Below are positions 35,991 through 46,682 of a stretch of DNA of 64,000 nt, piece by piece. A model generated the notes under the pieces. The model did not search any database, had not been told where the DNA came from, and saw only the letters and a program-made list of their open reading frames with translations. How positions within the stretch are numbered: position 1 is the first letter of the stretch; each line of letters begins with the position of its first letter. The translations under genes were made by a program, and so were the position numbers. The DNA lies in assembly GCF_000411155.1 (NCBI RefSeq), contig NZ_KE150266.1, positions 1,364,001-1,428,000 of the forward strand, written 5' to 3'. The stretch is from Gleimia europaea ACS-120-V-Col10b (GTDB lineage Bacteria > Actinomycetota > Actinomycetes > Actinomycetales > Actinomycetaceae).

Positions 35991-36027
35991 AAAAAGGTGC
36001 GGCTGATCATCCCGGCCGCACCTTTTT
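35991..36027 (+). terminator. Intercistronic terminator/attenuator between malE and malF
   Basis: 13-bp stem AAAAAGGTGCGGC / GCCGCACCTTTTT with an 11-nt loop and a T run within the stem. It lies inside the operon and probably reduces malF and malG transcription relative to malE. Confidence 0.75.
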
Positions 36028-36049
36028 AGTAACGGGAACCGATGCTGAT

Positions 36050-37669
36050 ATGTCACAAATGTTGAAAGAAACCGACGCGACACGTCGGAGGATAGAGCGC
36101 CGCGCTGAGCGCCGTAAGCGCGATTCTGTGGCGACCTCGTGGGGCCCGGGCTCCATTGTGAAGCTCATCCTCATGGCGCTTGTTAACGCGCTTGGCATTT
36201 ACATTGCCGCAACCGCATTGAGTGGCGGATCCAAGGTGCTCGGCATCGGAATGGTGCTCTTGCTTGCCGCCGTGGATTGGATCTACTTCTCCAAGCGAGA
36301 CAGCCTTATCCCCGCGAAGTACCTGGCCCCCGGCCTCGTCTTCCTAATCATTTTCCAAGCGTTCACGATCGTTTACACCGGTTACATTGCGTTCACTAAC
36401 TACGGTCACGGTCATATCCTCACAAAGGAAGCGGCGATCGAGTCGATCCTTCTGCAAAACAACACGAAGCGAGTGGAGGGCTCGCCCGAGTACCCCCTCG
36501 CCATTGTGGAGCAGGGCAACGAACTCGGTTTCGCTGTTTTTGATGGGACGGAAGTAAAGGTTGGTAGCGCCGAGCAGCCCCTGAAGAAGGTAGGTGCCAA
36601 AGTCTCCAACGGGCGCATCACCGAGGTTGACGGTTGGAAGGTTCTTTCCATCGCAGAACTGGGTGCACGCCAAAGCGAAGTGACGCAGCTTCGCGTGCCG
36701 CTCTCTGAAGACTTGAACCAGGGCGCGCTCGGCACTCAAAACGGTATGACGGGCTTCCAGTTCACTTCGACCATCCGGTACGACGAACAGACCGACACGA
36801 TGGTAAACACCGAGGACGGCACTGTATATAAGGCTGACGACACGGTGGGTTCGTTCATTTCTGAGGACGGTAACGCGCTGGGCGTGGGTTGGCGTGTTGG
36901 CGTTGGATTTAAGAACTTCGTCGATGGGTTCTCGGACGCGCGTTACGCGCAACCGTTCTTCAACGTGCTGGTGTGGAACGTGATCTTCGCGTTCATGTCC
37001 GTTCTGACCACGTTCTTGCTGGGCATGTTCCTCGCGATCGTGATGAACGATGATCGCATGCGCGGACGCAAGGTTTACCGAACCATCATGCTACTGCCGT
37101 ACGCATTCCCCTCGTTCATGACCGCATTCTTGTTTGCGGGCATGATGAACGAAAAGTACGGGTTCTTCAACCAGCTACTCGGAGCATCTATCCCGTGGCT
37201 TACCGACCCGACGATGGCTAAAGTTTCGGTGCTCCTCGTGAACCTGTGGATGGGTTTCCCCTACATGTTCCTCATCGTTACGGGCGCGCTCCAGTCGATT
37301 CCTCACGACCTCATCGAGGCAGCGGAGATCGACGGCGCAAGCTCGATGGAAGTGTGGCGTCATGTGACGCTCCCGCAGCTCATGATCGCCCTCACTCCGC
37401 TTTTGATCTCATCGTTTGCGTTCAACTTCAACAACTTCAACTTGATTTACATGTTGAATGGCGGCGGCCCCGCAATGTCGGACGCGTCCGTCCCAGTTGG
37501 GCATACGGACATTTTGATTTCGATGGTCTACAAGATTGCTGGCCTAACCGGCGAGGCGCTTCCAAACTACGGCTTGGCAGCCGCCATGTCGCTAGTGATC
37601 TTCCTGATCGTTGGCACGGTGTCCATGTACTCCTTTAAGAAGTCAAATGCCATGGAAGGAGTGGCGTGA
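36050..37669 (+). CDS. malF: Maltose-type ABC transporter permease MalF
   Basis: First permease subunit. The 539-residue protein is long like enterobacterial MalF. After a cytoplasmic start and three membrane segments (~30-115) it has a large extracellular insertion (~115-290) corresponding to the MalF P2 loop that touches the binding protein. The conserved transport core follows, with the EAA loop EAAEIDGASSMEVWRHVTLP (~423-442) for docking the ATPase. It ends KKSNAMEGVA and its stop overlaps the malG ATG. The hairpin upstream sits between it and malE. Confidence 0.92.
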   Translation: MSQMLKETDATRRRIERRAERRKRDSVATSWGPGSIVKLILMALVNALGIYIAATALSGGSKVLGIGMVLLLAAVDWIYFSKRDSLIPAKYLAPGLVFLIIFQAFTIVYTGYIAFTNYGHGHILTKEAAIESILLQNNTKRVEGSPEYPLAIVEQGNELGFAVFDGTEVKVGSAEQPLKKVGAKVSNGRITEVDGWKVLSIAELGARQSEVTQLRVPLSEDLNQGALGTQNGMTGFQFTSTIRYDEQTDTMVNTEDGTVYKADDTVGSFISEDGNALGVGWRVGVGFKNFVDGFSDARYAQPFFNVLVWNVIFAFMSVLTTFLLGMFLAIVMNDDRMRGRKVYRTIMLLPYAFPSFMTAFLFAGMMNEKYGFFNQLLGASIPWLTDPTMAKVSVLLVNLWMGFPYMFLIVTGALQSIPHDLIEAAEIDGASSMEVWRHVTLPQLMIALTPLLISSFAFNFNNFNLIYMLNGGGPAMSDASVPVGHTDILISMVYKIAGLTGEALPNYGLAAAMSLVIFLIVGTVSMYSFKKSNAMEGVA

Positions 37670-38574
37670 TGAGTGCTCAAACAGTTACTGCAAGTGCAAA
37701 GCCTGCCGCAACGAAGAATCGGATGCCGTTTGGCAAGTGGTTCCGCGGCATTGGTTTCCGTCACGTCGTGGGTATCCTCGCAGCGATCTACGCGGCGTTC
37801 CCCATCCTGTACGTGATTTCGGCGGCGTTTAACCCCAACGTTAAGACAACGCTAACGGGTGCTAACTCGTTGTTCTCGGCGGTTTCAACCGAGAACTTCG
37901 CGGAGCTTTCCGACACGATGTTCTGGACCTGGTTTGGCAACACGATCATCATCGGTGTGGCCACTTCGATTGGAACGGTGCTGATGGGTGCCGCAGCGGC
38001 CTACGCGTTCTCGCGCTACCGCTTCTCTGGTCGCAAGGTTTCGCTCCAGGCGCTCCTGATTATCCAGATGTTCCCGCAGCTGCTGACGTTCGTGGCTATC
38101 TTCCTGCTCCTAACCACGCTGGGTGAGGTGATTCCAGCTCTCGGCATCAACTCGAAGATGGCGTTGATCTGCGTGTACTGGGGTGGCGCTCTAGGCGCCA
38201 ACACGTTCCTCATGTACGGCTTCTTCAACTCGATTCCGATGGATCTGGACGAAGCGGCGAAGATCGACGGAGCTTCGCACGCCCAGGTTTACTGGACCAT
38301 TGTTCTGCCTCTGGTTATCCCCATCCTCGCGGTGGTTGGTCTGCTGTCCTTCATCTCGGCGTTCAATGACTTCGTGCTCGCGCGCACGATCTTGACCTCG
38401 CAAGAGAACTGGACGCTGGCGATCGGCATGAACATTTGGGTTGGTGGCAATGAGAAGAACTGGGATTGGTTTGCGTCCGGCGCTGTCATTGCGGCCATCC
38501 CAATCTTGCTTCTGTTCCTGTTCTTGCAAAAGTACATCGTTGCCGGCCTGACCGGTGGCGCTGTGAAGGGCTAG
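37669..38574 (+). CDS. malG: Maltose-type ABC transporter permease MalG
   Basis: Second permease subunit, ~301 residues with six membrane segments and the EAA loop DEAAKIDGASHAQVYWTIVLP (~190-210). The ATG at 37669 shares bases with the malF stop (TGATG) and is 7 nt after AGGAG. The GTG at 37666 is the alternative start. It ends LTGGAVKG as in the family. No gene for the ATPase follows; a terminator does. The importer must use a shared MsmX/UgpC-type ATPase encoded elsewhere, which is usual in Gram-positive bacteria. Confidence 0.92.
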   Translation: MSAQTVTASAKPAATKNRMPFGKWFRGIGFRHVVGILAAIYAAFPILYVISAAFNPNVKTTLTGANSLFSAVSTENFAELSDTMFWTWFGNTIIIGVATSIGTVLMGAAAAYAFSRYRFSGRKVSLQALLIIQMFPQLLTFVAIFLLLTTLGEVIPALGINSKMALICVYWGGALGANTFLMYGFFNSIPMDLDEAAKIDGASHAQVYWTIVLPLVIPILAVVGLLSFISAFNDFVLARTILTSQENWTLAIGMNIWVGGNEKNWDWFASGAVIAAIPILLLFLFLQKYIVAGLTGGAVKG

Positions 38575-38585
38575 AAGTCTCCTGG

Positions 38586-38625
38586 TGGTGGGGCGCTCAT
38601 TCGGTTGGGCGCCCCACCATCTTTT
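38586..38625 (+). terminator. Terminator after malG
   Basis: 11-bp stem TGGTGGGGCGC / GCGCCCCACCA, 12-nt loop, then TCTTTT. Confidence 0.85.
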
Positions 38626-38759
38626 GCTGGGTCGTATGGGAGTGCCAGGCGGGTTATGTGCAGATGGGACTCCGTCCTCAAATGTGGGACGAACTGTGGG
38701 CAAAGTATCGCCCCCGCCACACTTCGCGTAGACTCTGGGAGGTAGAAGCTCCATTCTGC

Positions 38760-40120
<1,361 letters not shown>

Positions 40121-40138
40121 GGTAAAAATGCCTTTGCT

Positions 40139-40168
40139 TTTACGCCGGCCTCAACGGGCCGGCGTAAA
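40139..40168 (+). terminator. Terminator hairpin after purA
   Basis: 12-bp stem TTTACGCCGGCC / GGCCGGCGTAAA with a 6-nt loop; no strong T run follows. Confidence 0.7.
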
Positions 40169-40388
40169 TCATATTCAACAAATATTGGGGACCCGCAAAA
40201 ACCGCTATATTGCACGAATATGCGTCTGTATGCACCTATTTCGGACATATTTGGCTCATCCAGAACGTGCAAAATCTTGTTAAATAAGCCATAATTAGAG
40301 GCAGTGGCCAAGATCCCAAAATGGGGTCTAGTCGATATCTTTGGGTGCATACGGCACCCAGGAAGTACAACGCCCAGGAGGCTTAGGT

Positions 40389-42218
40389 ATGACCGTAACG
40401 ATTGAGGATATTAAGTCGGTTGCCCCGGCTAATGTTCCCGAAGATGTTATTAAGTGGGTTGCTGAGATCGCTGAGCTCACCACCCCGAAGTCAGTTTATT
40501 TCTGTGATGGATCCGAGGAAGAGTGGGATCGCCTCACTTCCGAGATGGTTGAGTCCGGAATGTTCACGAAGCTGAACGAAGAGAAGCGTCCGAACTCCTT
40601 CCTTGCTCGTTCCAAACCGTCCGACGTGGCTCGCGTTGAGTCCCGTACCTTCATTTGCTCCGAGAAGGAAGAGGATGCAGGCCCCACCAACAACTGGGCT
40701 GATCCGAAGGAAATGAAGGAAACCCTGAAGCGCGTATTCACTGGCGCTATGAAGGGCCGCACCCTTTACGTAATCCCGTTCTCGATGGGTCCGATCGGTG
40801 GCCCGATCTCCCAGCTGGGTATTGAGGTTACGGACTCCCCGTACGTTGTTGTGAACATGCGCATCATGACCCGCATGGGCAAGGCAGCTATGGATCTCAT
40901 TGCTGAAGGCAAGCCTTGGGTTCCGGCTGTTCACTCCGTTGGCGTACCGCTAGAGGAAGGCCAGGCAGATGACTCCTGGCCGTGCAACGACGAGAAGTAC
41001 ATCACCCACTTCCCGGAGACCAATGAGATCTGGTCCTTCGGCTCGGGCTACGGCGGCAACGCTCTGCTTGGTAAGAAGTGCTTCGCTCTTCGTATTGCTT
41101 CGACCATGGCACGCCGTGACGGCTGGATGGCTGAGCACATGCTCATCCTGCGCCTCACCCGTGAAGAGACTGGCAAGCAGTACCACATCACCGCAGCATT
41201 CCCGTCGGCTTGTGGTAAGACCAACCTCGCTATGCTCCAGCCGACGATCGACGGCTACAAGGTCGAGACCGTCGGTGACGACATCGCTTGGATGCGCCCC
41301 GGCCCGGATGGCACGCTTCGCGCCATCAACCCGGAGGCAGGCTTCTTCGGTGTTGCACCGGGCACGTCATACAAGACGAACCCGATGGCTATGGACACCA
41401 TGCGTGCGAACTCGATCTTCACGAACGTTGCGCTCACCGATGACGGCGACGTTTGGTGGGAGGGCATCGACGGTGACGTTCCCGCACACCTGATTGACTG
41501 GCACGGCAATGACTGGACGCCGGAGAGCGGCGAAAAGGCTGCACACCCGAACTCGCGTTTCACCACGCCCGCTTCGCAGTGCCCGATCGTTTGCCCCGAC
41601 TGGGAGGCTCCGGAGGGTGTTCCGGTAGACGCAGTCCTCTTTGGTGGCCGTCGCGCTTCCAACGTTCCGCTGGTTGCCGAGCAGTTCTCGCCTGAGCACG
41701 GCGTGTTCATCGGCGCAACGGTTGCTTCCGAGCAGACCGCTGCAGCTGAGGGCGCTGTTGGCTCGCTGCGTCACGACCCGTTCGCAATGCTCCCGTTCTG
41801 CGGCTACAACATGGCTGACTACTGGGGCCACTGGCTCAAGATGCAGAAGGAGCTTGGCGACAAGTTCCCGAAGGTATACCAGGTAAACTGGTTCCGTAAG
41901 GACAAGGACGGCAACTTCATGTGGCCGGGCTTCGGTGATAACGCTCGCGTTCTCGACTGGATCGTCCGTCGTCGTGCAGGCGAGGTTGACGCGGTTGAGG
42001 GCCTCACCGGCTTCTACCCGAAGTTTGAGGACTTCAACCTCAAGGGCCTCGACATCGACGAGGACGTTTGGGCACAGCTGTTCGAGACCGATCCGGTAGC
42101 TTGGGAAGCTGAGCTTGCCGACACGGAGAAGTACTTCGAGCAGTTCGGCGACAAGGTTCCCGCACCGGTTGTTGCGGAGCTCAAGAAGTTCCACGATCGT
42201 ATCGAAGCTGCTAAGTAA
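40389..42218 (+). CDS. pckG: Phosphoenolpyruvate carboxykinase (GTP)
   Basis: Interconverts oxaloacetate and PEP with GTP, linking the TCA cycle to gluconeogenesis. From the ATG at 40389 (AGGAGG upstream) the 609-residue enzyme has the GTP-type hallmarks: the substrate arginine region [19 protein letters not shown] (~65-85), [15 protein letters not shown] (~217-231), the P-loop [12 protein letters not shown] with the hyper-reactive C275, and [12 protein letters not shown] (~418). An ATG at 40341 would add 16 residues and is discounted. It stands between purA and purD with its own terminator. Confidence 0.96.
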   Translation: MTVTIEDIKSVAPANVPEDVIKWVAEIAELTTPKSVYFCDGSEEEWDRLTSEMVESGMFTKLNEEKRPNSFLARSKPSDVARVESRTFICSEKEEDAGPTNNWADPKEMKETLKRVFTGAMKGRTLYVIPFSMGPIGGPISQLGIEVTDSPYVVVNMRIMTRMGKAAMDLIAEGKPWVPAVHSVGVPLEEGQADDSWPCNDEKYITHFPETNEIWSFGSGYGGNALLGKKCFALRIASTMARRDGWMAEHMLILRLTREETGKQYHITAAFPSACGKTNLAMLQPTIDGYKVETVGDDIAWMRPGPDGTLRAINPEAGFFGVAPGTSYKTNPMAMDTMRANSIFTNVALTDDGDVWWEGIDGDVPAHLIDWHGNDWTPESGEKAAHPNSRFTTPASQCPIVCPDWEAPEGVPVDAVLFGGRRASNVPLVAEQFSPEHGVFIGATVASEQTAAAEGAVGSLRHDPFAMLPFCGYNMADYWGHWLKMQKELGDKFPKVYQVNWFRKDKDGNFMWPGFGDNARVLDWIVRRRAGEVDAVEGLTGFYPKFEDFNLKGLDIDEDVWAQLFETDPVAWEAELADTEKYFEQFGDKVPAPVVAELKKFHDRIEAAK

Positions 42219-42230
42219 ACCACTTAGTTA

Positions 42231-42264
42231 AACGTGGGCCTGCGCGAAAGCGCAGGCCCACGTT
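42231..42264 (+). terminator. Terminator after pckG
   Basis: 15-bp perfect stem AACGTGGGCCTGCGC / GCGCAGGCCCACGTT with a GAAA loop. Confidence 0.8.
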
Positions 42265-42366
42265 CATGCTTGCGCGCACTGGTGGCCGTCTTTTGGGCGC
42301 CCACCCATTTCGGCTGCAAAATTGGCAGAATGGAAGAGACCTACACCGCAACATTGAGGGCGAAAC

Positions 42367-43629
42367 ATGAACATCTTGCTGCTTGGATCCGGCGGACGCG
42401 AACACGCACTGGCACTCGGACTTGCGCGGAACAATACCTTGTTTATTGCTCCGGGAAATCCCGGCACCAAGCTCGTTGGCACAAACATTGCCGTAAATCC
42501 CAATGACCCGGTCGAAGTCACCAAATGGGCAACCGACAACGACATTGACCTGGTGGTGATCGGTCCGGAAGCGCCCCTGGTAGCGGGAGTAGCTGACGCG
42601 GTGGCGGCGGCACGTATTCCTGTTTTTGGCCCGTCGCAAGCCGCATCCATGCTGGAAGGGTCAAAAGCTTTTGCCAAGGACGTTATGGAAAGCGCGGGTG
42701 TTGACACCGCCGCATCGGTAGCCTGCAAGACAATGAGCGAGGTTGAGGCCGCACTGGCTCGCTTCGAACCCCCGTACGTGGTGAAGAACGACGGGCTGGC
42801 GGCAGGAAAGGGGGTCATCGTCACCCGTGAGCTCGACGCCGCCCGAGCGCATGCCCGAGCCTGCCTGGAAGCTCCTGGGGGAGCGATCCTGATAGAAGAG
42901 TTCATGGACGGCCCCGAGGTGTCCCTGTTCTGCGTAACCGACGGTAAGACCGTGGTGCCACTTTTGCCCGCGCAAGATTTCAAACGTGCCCTCGACAATG
43001 ATGAAGGGTTAAACACGGGCGGAATGGGAGCTTACTGTCCACTCCCTTGGCTACCCGAAGGATTTGCCGACGAGGTAGTGGCAAAGGTAGCGCAACCGGT
43101 GGTTGATGAGATGGCTCGGCGGGGCACACCTTTTGTAGGTTTGCTGTATTGCGGCCTGGTAGTGACTAGGCGCGGCATTCGCGTCATCGAGTTCAACGCG
43201 CGTTTTGGGGATCCTGAAACGCAGGTGGTGCTATCTCTTTTGGAAACAGACCTAGCAGATTTACTTTTTGCCGCCGCAACCGGTACTTTGGCGGACTTTG
43301 CGCCGCTGCAATGGAGTGAGGCGGCGGGAGTAGGTGTAGTTGTCAGCGCCGAAAACTATCCGGCAACGCCCGTTCTAGGGGACCGGGTGGAAGGAATCGA
43401 AGAGGCTGAAACGGAGCCGAACACGCGCGTTTACATAGCGGGTGTGAGCGAGGGGGAAGCCTGTCCGGTTACTAGCGGTGGCCGCGTGCTCATGGTCAGC
43501 GCCACGGGAAAGACGCTCGCGCAGGCTCGCCAACGAGCGTATGCGGGCGTAGCGAAAATCTCGATCCGAGGATCACACCACCGCACCGACATCGCAACTC
43601 GCGCCGACCAAATCCGTATTCCCTGCTGA
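42367..43629 (+). CDS. purD: Phosphoribosylamine-glycine ligase
   Basis: Second step of de novo purine synthesis: ATP-dependent joining of phosphoribosylamine and glycine. The 420-residue ATP-grasp enzyme starts MNILLLGSGGREHALA and has GPEAPLVAGVAD (~72-83), the grasp core VVKNDGLAAGKGVIV (~138-152), DGPEVSLF, then LNTGGMGAYCP (~215) and IEFNARFGDPE (~275-285). It is followed by an unrecognised gene and purC, probably one transcription unit. Confidence 0.96.
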   Translation: MNILLLGSGGREHALALGLARNNTLFIAPGNPGTKLVGTNIAVNPNDPVEVTKWATDNDIDLVVIGPEAPLVAGVADAVAAARIPVFGPSQAASMLEGSKAFAKDVMESAGVDTAASVACKTMSEVEAALARFEPPYVVKNDGLAAGKGVIVTRELDAARAHARACLEAPGGAILIEEFMDGPEVSLFCVTDGKTVVPLLPAQDFKRALDNDEGLNTGGMGAYCPLPWLPEGFADEVVAKVAQPVVDEMARRGTPFVGLLYCGLVVTRRGIRVIEFNARFGDPETQVVLSLLETDLADLLFAAATGTLADFAPLQWSEAAGVGVVVSAENYPATPVLGDRVEGIEEAETEPNTRVYIAGVSEGEACPVTSGGRVLMVSATGKTLAQARQRAYAGVAKISIRGSHHRTDIATRADQIRIPC

Positions 43630-43688
43630 GCTTAAGCACGTGCGCGCAGGCGGTATGCTAAATGAGTTCGGGGAAAGGGAGCGCCCAG

Positions 43689-44681
43689 ATGACATGGAAT
43701 GGCTCTGGCGAGCAGAGCGAGAAGGCAGAGAATGCGTCGCGTAACTTGGATAAGTTGTTGCGGGACACGCGGCGCCGGCTTTACGCGGCGGCAGCAAGCG
43801 CGGATGCCGAGGTGTTCGGGGAGGTGCAAGCACTTCCTAACTCTGAGGTTGAAGCCATGGAACGGCGTTTGCGTGGCGGCTTGCGCTCAGCCGAGCTTGA
43901 CCACCGTCGGGCAGTGGCTCGCCTTGCCAGCCCCGAAACGCCCCTGCCGTTTGCCGATGCGGCCTCGGAATTTGAAACCTCGGGACGGATACAAGGCCGG
44001 GCTGGTACTCAGTATTCGCGCGAAGCCAGTGTGAATGAAGGGGAGCGTTCGCAGCTAATGGGAGCGAGCCTTGGCAAGCTCGGCCTTTCCGAACTGGGAT
44101 TCACAAAGGGTTTGCCGGTGGGTGAACTGCCGCGTTTCAGTGTGAAACCAGGCCAGGCGATAGTGGTGATCGGTCAAAACGGCCGGCCCGAGGACGCGTT
44201 GGATGTGGCAAGTCGCCTCGGCGTGCGTATAAATGCTCCCTATGAGATTGTTTTGGCCGGTGCGCGCACGGTTAACCCCGGAGCGGGGCCGCGCGCTCGT
44301 TCCGCCGAGGAATTCGCGCAGATTCGGGAAGAAAACCCGCATGCCGTAGTGATCCTCTCGGTGGTTAATTCGGCTGTGGAATCGCACCAGCGCAACGCGG
44401 CCCGCATTATTTCTTCCACTGATTTCGCCGCCGTGTGGGTGGTCGTGGATGCTCGCTGCGACATGGGCATCATTACGCGGGCAGTTAATGACTTGCCGGG
44501 CGAGGTGGAGGCGAGCATGATCGCCCTCACTCACGTTTGGGAGGCGGCGAAACCGGGGCAGGTGCTCGAGTGTGGAATCCCAGTGGGGCTCATTGACGGC
44601 GCGCCTGCCTCAACGCCGCTTTGGTCGCTGGTTGCAGACGACGCTTACATTCGGATGGTTTCTAGGAACAAGGAGCAGTAG
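43689..44681 (+). CDS. Conserved actinobacterial protein of unknown function within the pur cluster
   Basis: Not firmly recognised. From the ATG at 43689 (GGGAG 7 nt upstream) the protein has 330 residues. The first ~140 are charged and helical and look like a coiled or disordered region. From ~145 there is an alpha/beta domain (QAIVVIGQNGRPEDALDVA, HAVVILSVVNSAVE, AAVWVVVDARCDMG, VLECGIPVGLIDG). Its strand order recalls the SRP54/FlhF GTPase fold, but no GxxxxGK(S/T) loop is present. The 1-bp overlap with purC and position after purD suggest co-expression with purine genes. A pseudo-GTPase or scaffold role is speculation. Confidence 0.6.
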   Translation: MTWNGSGEQSEKAENASRNLDKLLRDTRRRLYAAAASADAEVFGEVQALPNSEVEAMERRLRGGLRSAELDHRRAVARLASPETPLPFADAASEFETSGRIQGRAGTQYSREASVNEGERSQLMGASLGKLGLSELGFTKGLPVGELPRFSVKPGQAIVVIGQNGRPEDALDVASRLGVRINAPYEIVLAGARTVNPGAGPRARSAEEFAQIREENPHAVVILSVVNSAVESHQRNAARIISSTDFAAVWVVVDARCDMGIITRAVNDLPGEVEASMIALTHVWEAAKPGQVLECGIPVGLIDGAPASTPLWSLVADDAYIRMVSRNKEQ

Positions 44682-45547
44682 TGCAAAACATTGCGGGGTT
44701 TAAACACGTTTCGTCGGGTAAGGTGCGTGACCTGTACGTGAGTGAGGTCAACGAGAATCAGCTGCTCGTGGTTGCCTCTGACCGCATTAGCGCCTACGAT
44801 TACGTGCTCTCCACGCCGATACCGGACAAGGGCAAGATTTTAACGCAGCTTTCCGCGTGGTGGTTTGAGCAGTTGGGCTTTGACAACCACATGATTTCGA
44901 TGGATGTTCCTGCGGAGGTTGCGGGCCGAGCGATGCTATGCGAGCGCCTCGCCATGTTCCCGGTGGAGTGCGTTGCGCGCGGGTACTTGACTGGCTCGGG
45001 CCTCGCTGAATATCGCGAAACCGGTGAAGTAACAGGGATTGCGCTTCCCGAGGGGCTTACCGAGGCTTCTAAACTACCTTCACCTATCTTCACCCCGGCT
45101 GCAAAAGCGGAGCTGGGCGAGCACGATGAGAATGTCCCGTTTGCGCGGGTGGTGGAAATGGTGGGCGAGGACGTAGCGGCGGCGCTTCGCGACGCAACGC
45201 TGATGATTTACTCGCGTGCAGCCAAGATCGCGGCGGAGCGCGGCATTATTTTGGCTGATACGAAGTTTGAGTTCGGGGCTCGAAATGACGGTTCCCTGGT
45301 GCTTGCCGATGAGGTTCTCACCCCGGATTCTTCCCGTTTTTGGCCGGCTGACCAGTGGGTGGAAGGCCGGGTAACACCGTCGTTCGATAAACAGTACGTG
45401 CGCGATTGGCTGACTTCCGAGGCTTCTGGTTGGGATCGGGCGAGCGGCGCGGAGCCTCCCGCGTTGCCAGGTGAAGTTGTGGAACGTACGCGCGAACGTT
45501 ACATTGAGGCGTTTGAAATGCTGACCGGCACGAAGTTCAACGCGTAA
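44681..45547 (+). CDS. purC: SAICAR synthetase
   Basis: Phosphoribosylaminoimidazole-succinocarboxamide synthase, joining CAIR and aspartate with ATP. The 288-residue protein has GKVRDLYVS (~13-21), DRISAYDYVLSTPIPDKG (~34-51), VECVARGYLTGSGL (~89-102), the acidic DTKFEFG (~192-198) and LADEVLTPDSSRFW (~207-220), as expected for the monofunctional enzyme. The GTG start overlaps the preceding stop by one base and follows AAGGAG. A strong terminator follows, so purSQL is transcribed separately or by read-through. Confidence 0.96.
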   Translation: MQNIAGFKHVSSGKVRDLYVSEVNENQLLVVASDRISAYDYVLSTPIPDKGKILTQLSAWWFEQLGFDNHMISMDVPAEVAGRAMLCERLAMFPVECVARGYLTGSGLAEYRETGEVTGIALPEGLTEASKLPSPIFTPAAKAELGEHDENVPFARVVEMVGEDVAAALRDATLMIYSRAAKIAAERGIILADTKFEFGARNDGSLVLADEVLTPDSSRFWPADQWVEGRVTPSFDKQYVRDWLTSEASGWDRASGAEPPALPGEVVERTRERYIEAFEMLTGTKFNA

Positions 45548-45566
45548 GCGTTCCTATGTGACGAAG

Positions 45567-45608
45567 AAGTGGCTCTGCTAGCCCTGTTGGCGGCGGAGCC
45601 ACTTTTGT
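45567..45608 (+). terminator. Terminator after purC
   Basis: 12-bp stem AAGTGGCTCTGC / GCGGAGCCACTT (one G-T pair), 14-nt loop, then TTTGTTC. Confidence 0.8.
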
Positions 45609-45750
45609 TCTAATTACAAGATTTTGCCGCAAAACTCGGCCGCTTCAAAATGGCGTCCAAATACCGCTCGGCCCCTGTTTTTCAAGTGCGGCGCTTGTAG
45701 CATTATTTTGTAAGTCAACCGCTTCGACTTACGTCGGGAAGGAAGAAGTG

Positions 45751-46008
45751 ATGGGACGCATCAAAGTCGAAATTTTGCCGAAATTCGAGATTCTAGATCG
45801 TCAGGGTAAGGCCGTGATTGCCGCGCTTACGCGCGCTAACGTCACGGCCTTTAAATCTGTCCGGCAGGGCAAGACGTTCTACCTTGAAACTGAAGGCCCT
45901 GTAACCGAGGCTGATCTGGAAGCTGCACGAGAAGTTGCAGCTTCTGTTTTGTCTAATCCGAATATAGAGGACGTCGTGAGTGTTGAGGCGTTGGAGGACG
46001 AGCGGTGA
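45751..46008 (+). CDS. purS: FGAM synthase subunit PurS
   Basis: Small subunit that joins PurQ and PurL in the multi-chain phosphoribosylformylglycinamidine synthase and is thought to carry ammonia between them. The ~85-residue protein has the usual single alpha/beta fold: RIKVEILPKFEILDRQGKA at the start, VRQGKTFYLE in the middle and the C-terminal SNPNIEDVVSVE. A GTG three bases earlier is possible; GGAAGGAAG lies upstream. Its stop overlaps the purQ start by 4 bp, so the two are translationally coupled. Confidence 0.94.
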   Translation: MGRIKVEILPKFEILDRQGKAVIAALTRANVTAFKSVRQGKTFYLETEGPVTEADLEAAREVAASVLSNPNIEDVVSVEALEDER

Positions 46009-46682
46009 AGGTTGGTGTTGTAACTTTCCCAGGCACGCTCGACTCGGCGGCTGCAACTCGCGCCGTGGAATTGGCGGGCGGGGAGCCGGTAGAACTGTGG
46101 CATGAAGACAGCGACTTGCACGGTGCGGATGCCGTGATTTTGCCGGGTGGCGCAACGTATGGAAACTATGTTCGCCCCGGTGGTCTCGCCGCACTATCGC
46201 CCATCATGGCCACTATTGCGGCGGCCGCGAAGCAGGGGCTGCCCGTCATCGGGATTGGAAATGGGTTCCAAATTCTTTGCGAAGCCGGCATTTTGCCAGG
46301 CGGTTTTGTGAACAACGAGGACGGCCGCTACATCTGTCGTGACGAGTCATTCAAGGTAAGTGCAGATTCTGCTTGGACGTCTAAGTACGAGCAGGGCGAG
46401 GAAATCACGCTTCCGCTTCGCACGGCGACAGCTCTCTACGTTGCTTCTGACGAGGTTTTGGAACAGCTGGAAGAGAAGAACTTGGTTGTGCTCCGTTTTG
46501 TCCACAACCCCACTGGTTCTGCCGCTGACATTGCGGGTATTCGTAGCGAGGCGGGGAACGTGGTTGGTGTGATTGCCAGCCCCGAGAATGCGGTTGAGGC
46601 CGGTTTTGGTCCAGAAACCGCTACTGGGCCGGGCGCTGGCACGGATGGGTTGCGGATTTTCACTTCGGTTATCGCGAAGTAG
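46005..46682 (+). CDS. purQ: PurQ homologue lacking the glutaminase catalytic Cys and His
   Basis: By position and overall similarity this is the glutamine amidotransferase subunit of FGAM synthase, expected to release ammonia from glutamine. The 225-residue protein aligns end to end with normal PurQ from memory: VVTFPGTLD, LWHEDSDLHGADAVILPGG, GNGFQILCEAGILPGG, FICRD-like YICRDESFKV, AWTSKYE and the closing TDGLRIFTSV. However, the nucleophile motif GxCNGFQ reads GIGNGFQ: residue 85 is glycine (codon GGA at 46257-46259). The catalytic histidine of MPHPE is S192 in IASPEN (codon AGC at 46578-46580). Only E194 of the triad remains. The oxyanion segment GGFSYGDYLRxGA is GGATYGNYVRPGG. The frame is intact with coupled purS, so it looks like a maintained, non-catalytic subunit. 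Confidence 0.9.
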   Translation: MKVGVVTFPGTLDSAAATRAVELAGGEPVELWHEDSDLHGADAVILPGGATYGNYVRPGGLAALSPIMATIAAAAKQGLPVIGIGNGFQILCEAGILPGGFVNNEDGRYICRDESFKVSADSAWTSKYEQGEEITLPLRTATALYVASDEVLEQLEEKNLVVLRFVHNPTGSAADIAGIRSEAGNVVGVIASPENAVEAGFGPETATGPGAGTDGLRIFTSVIAK

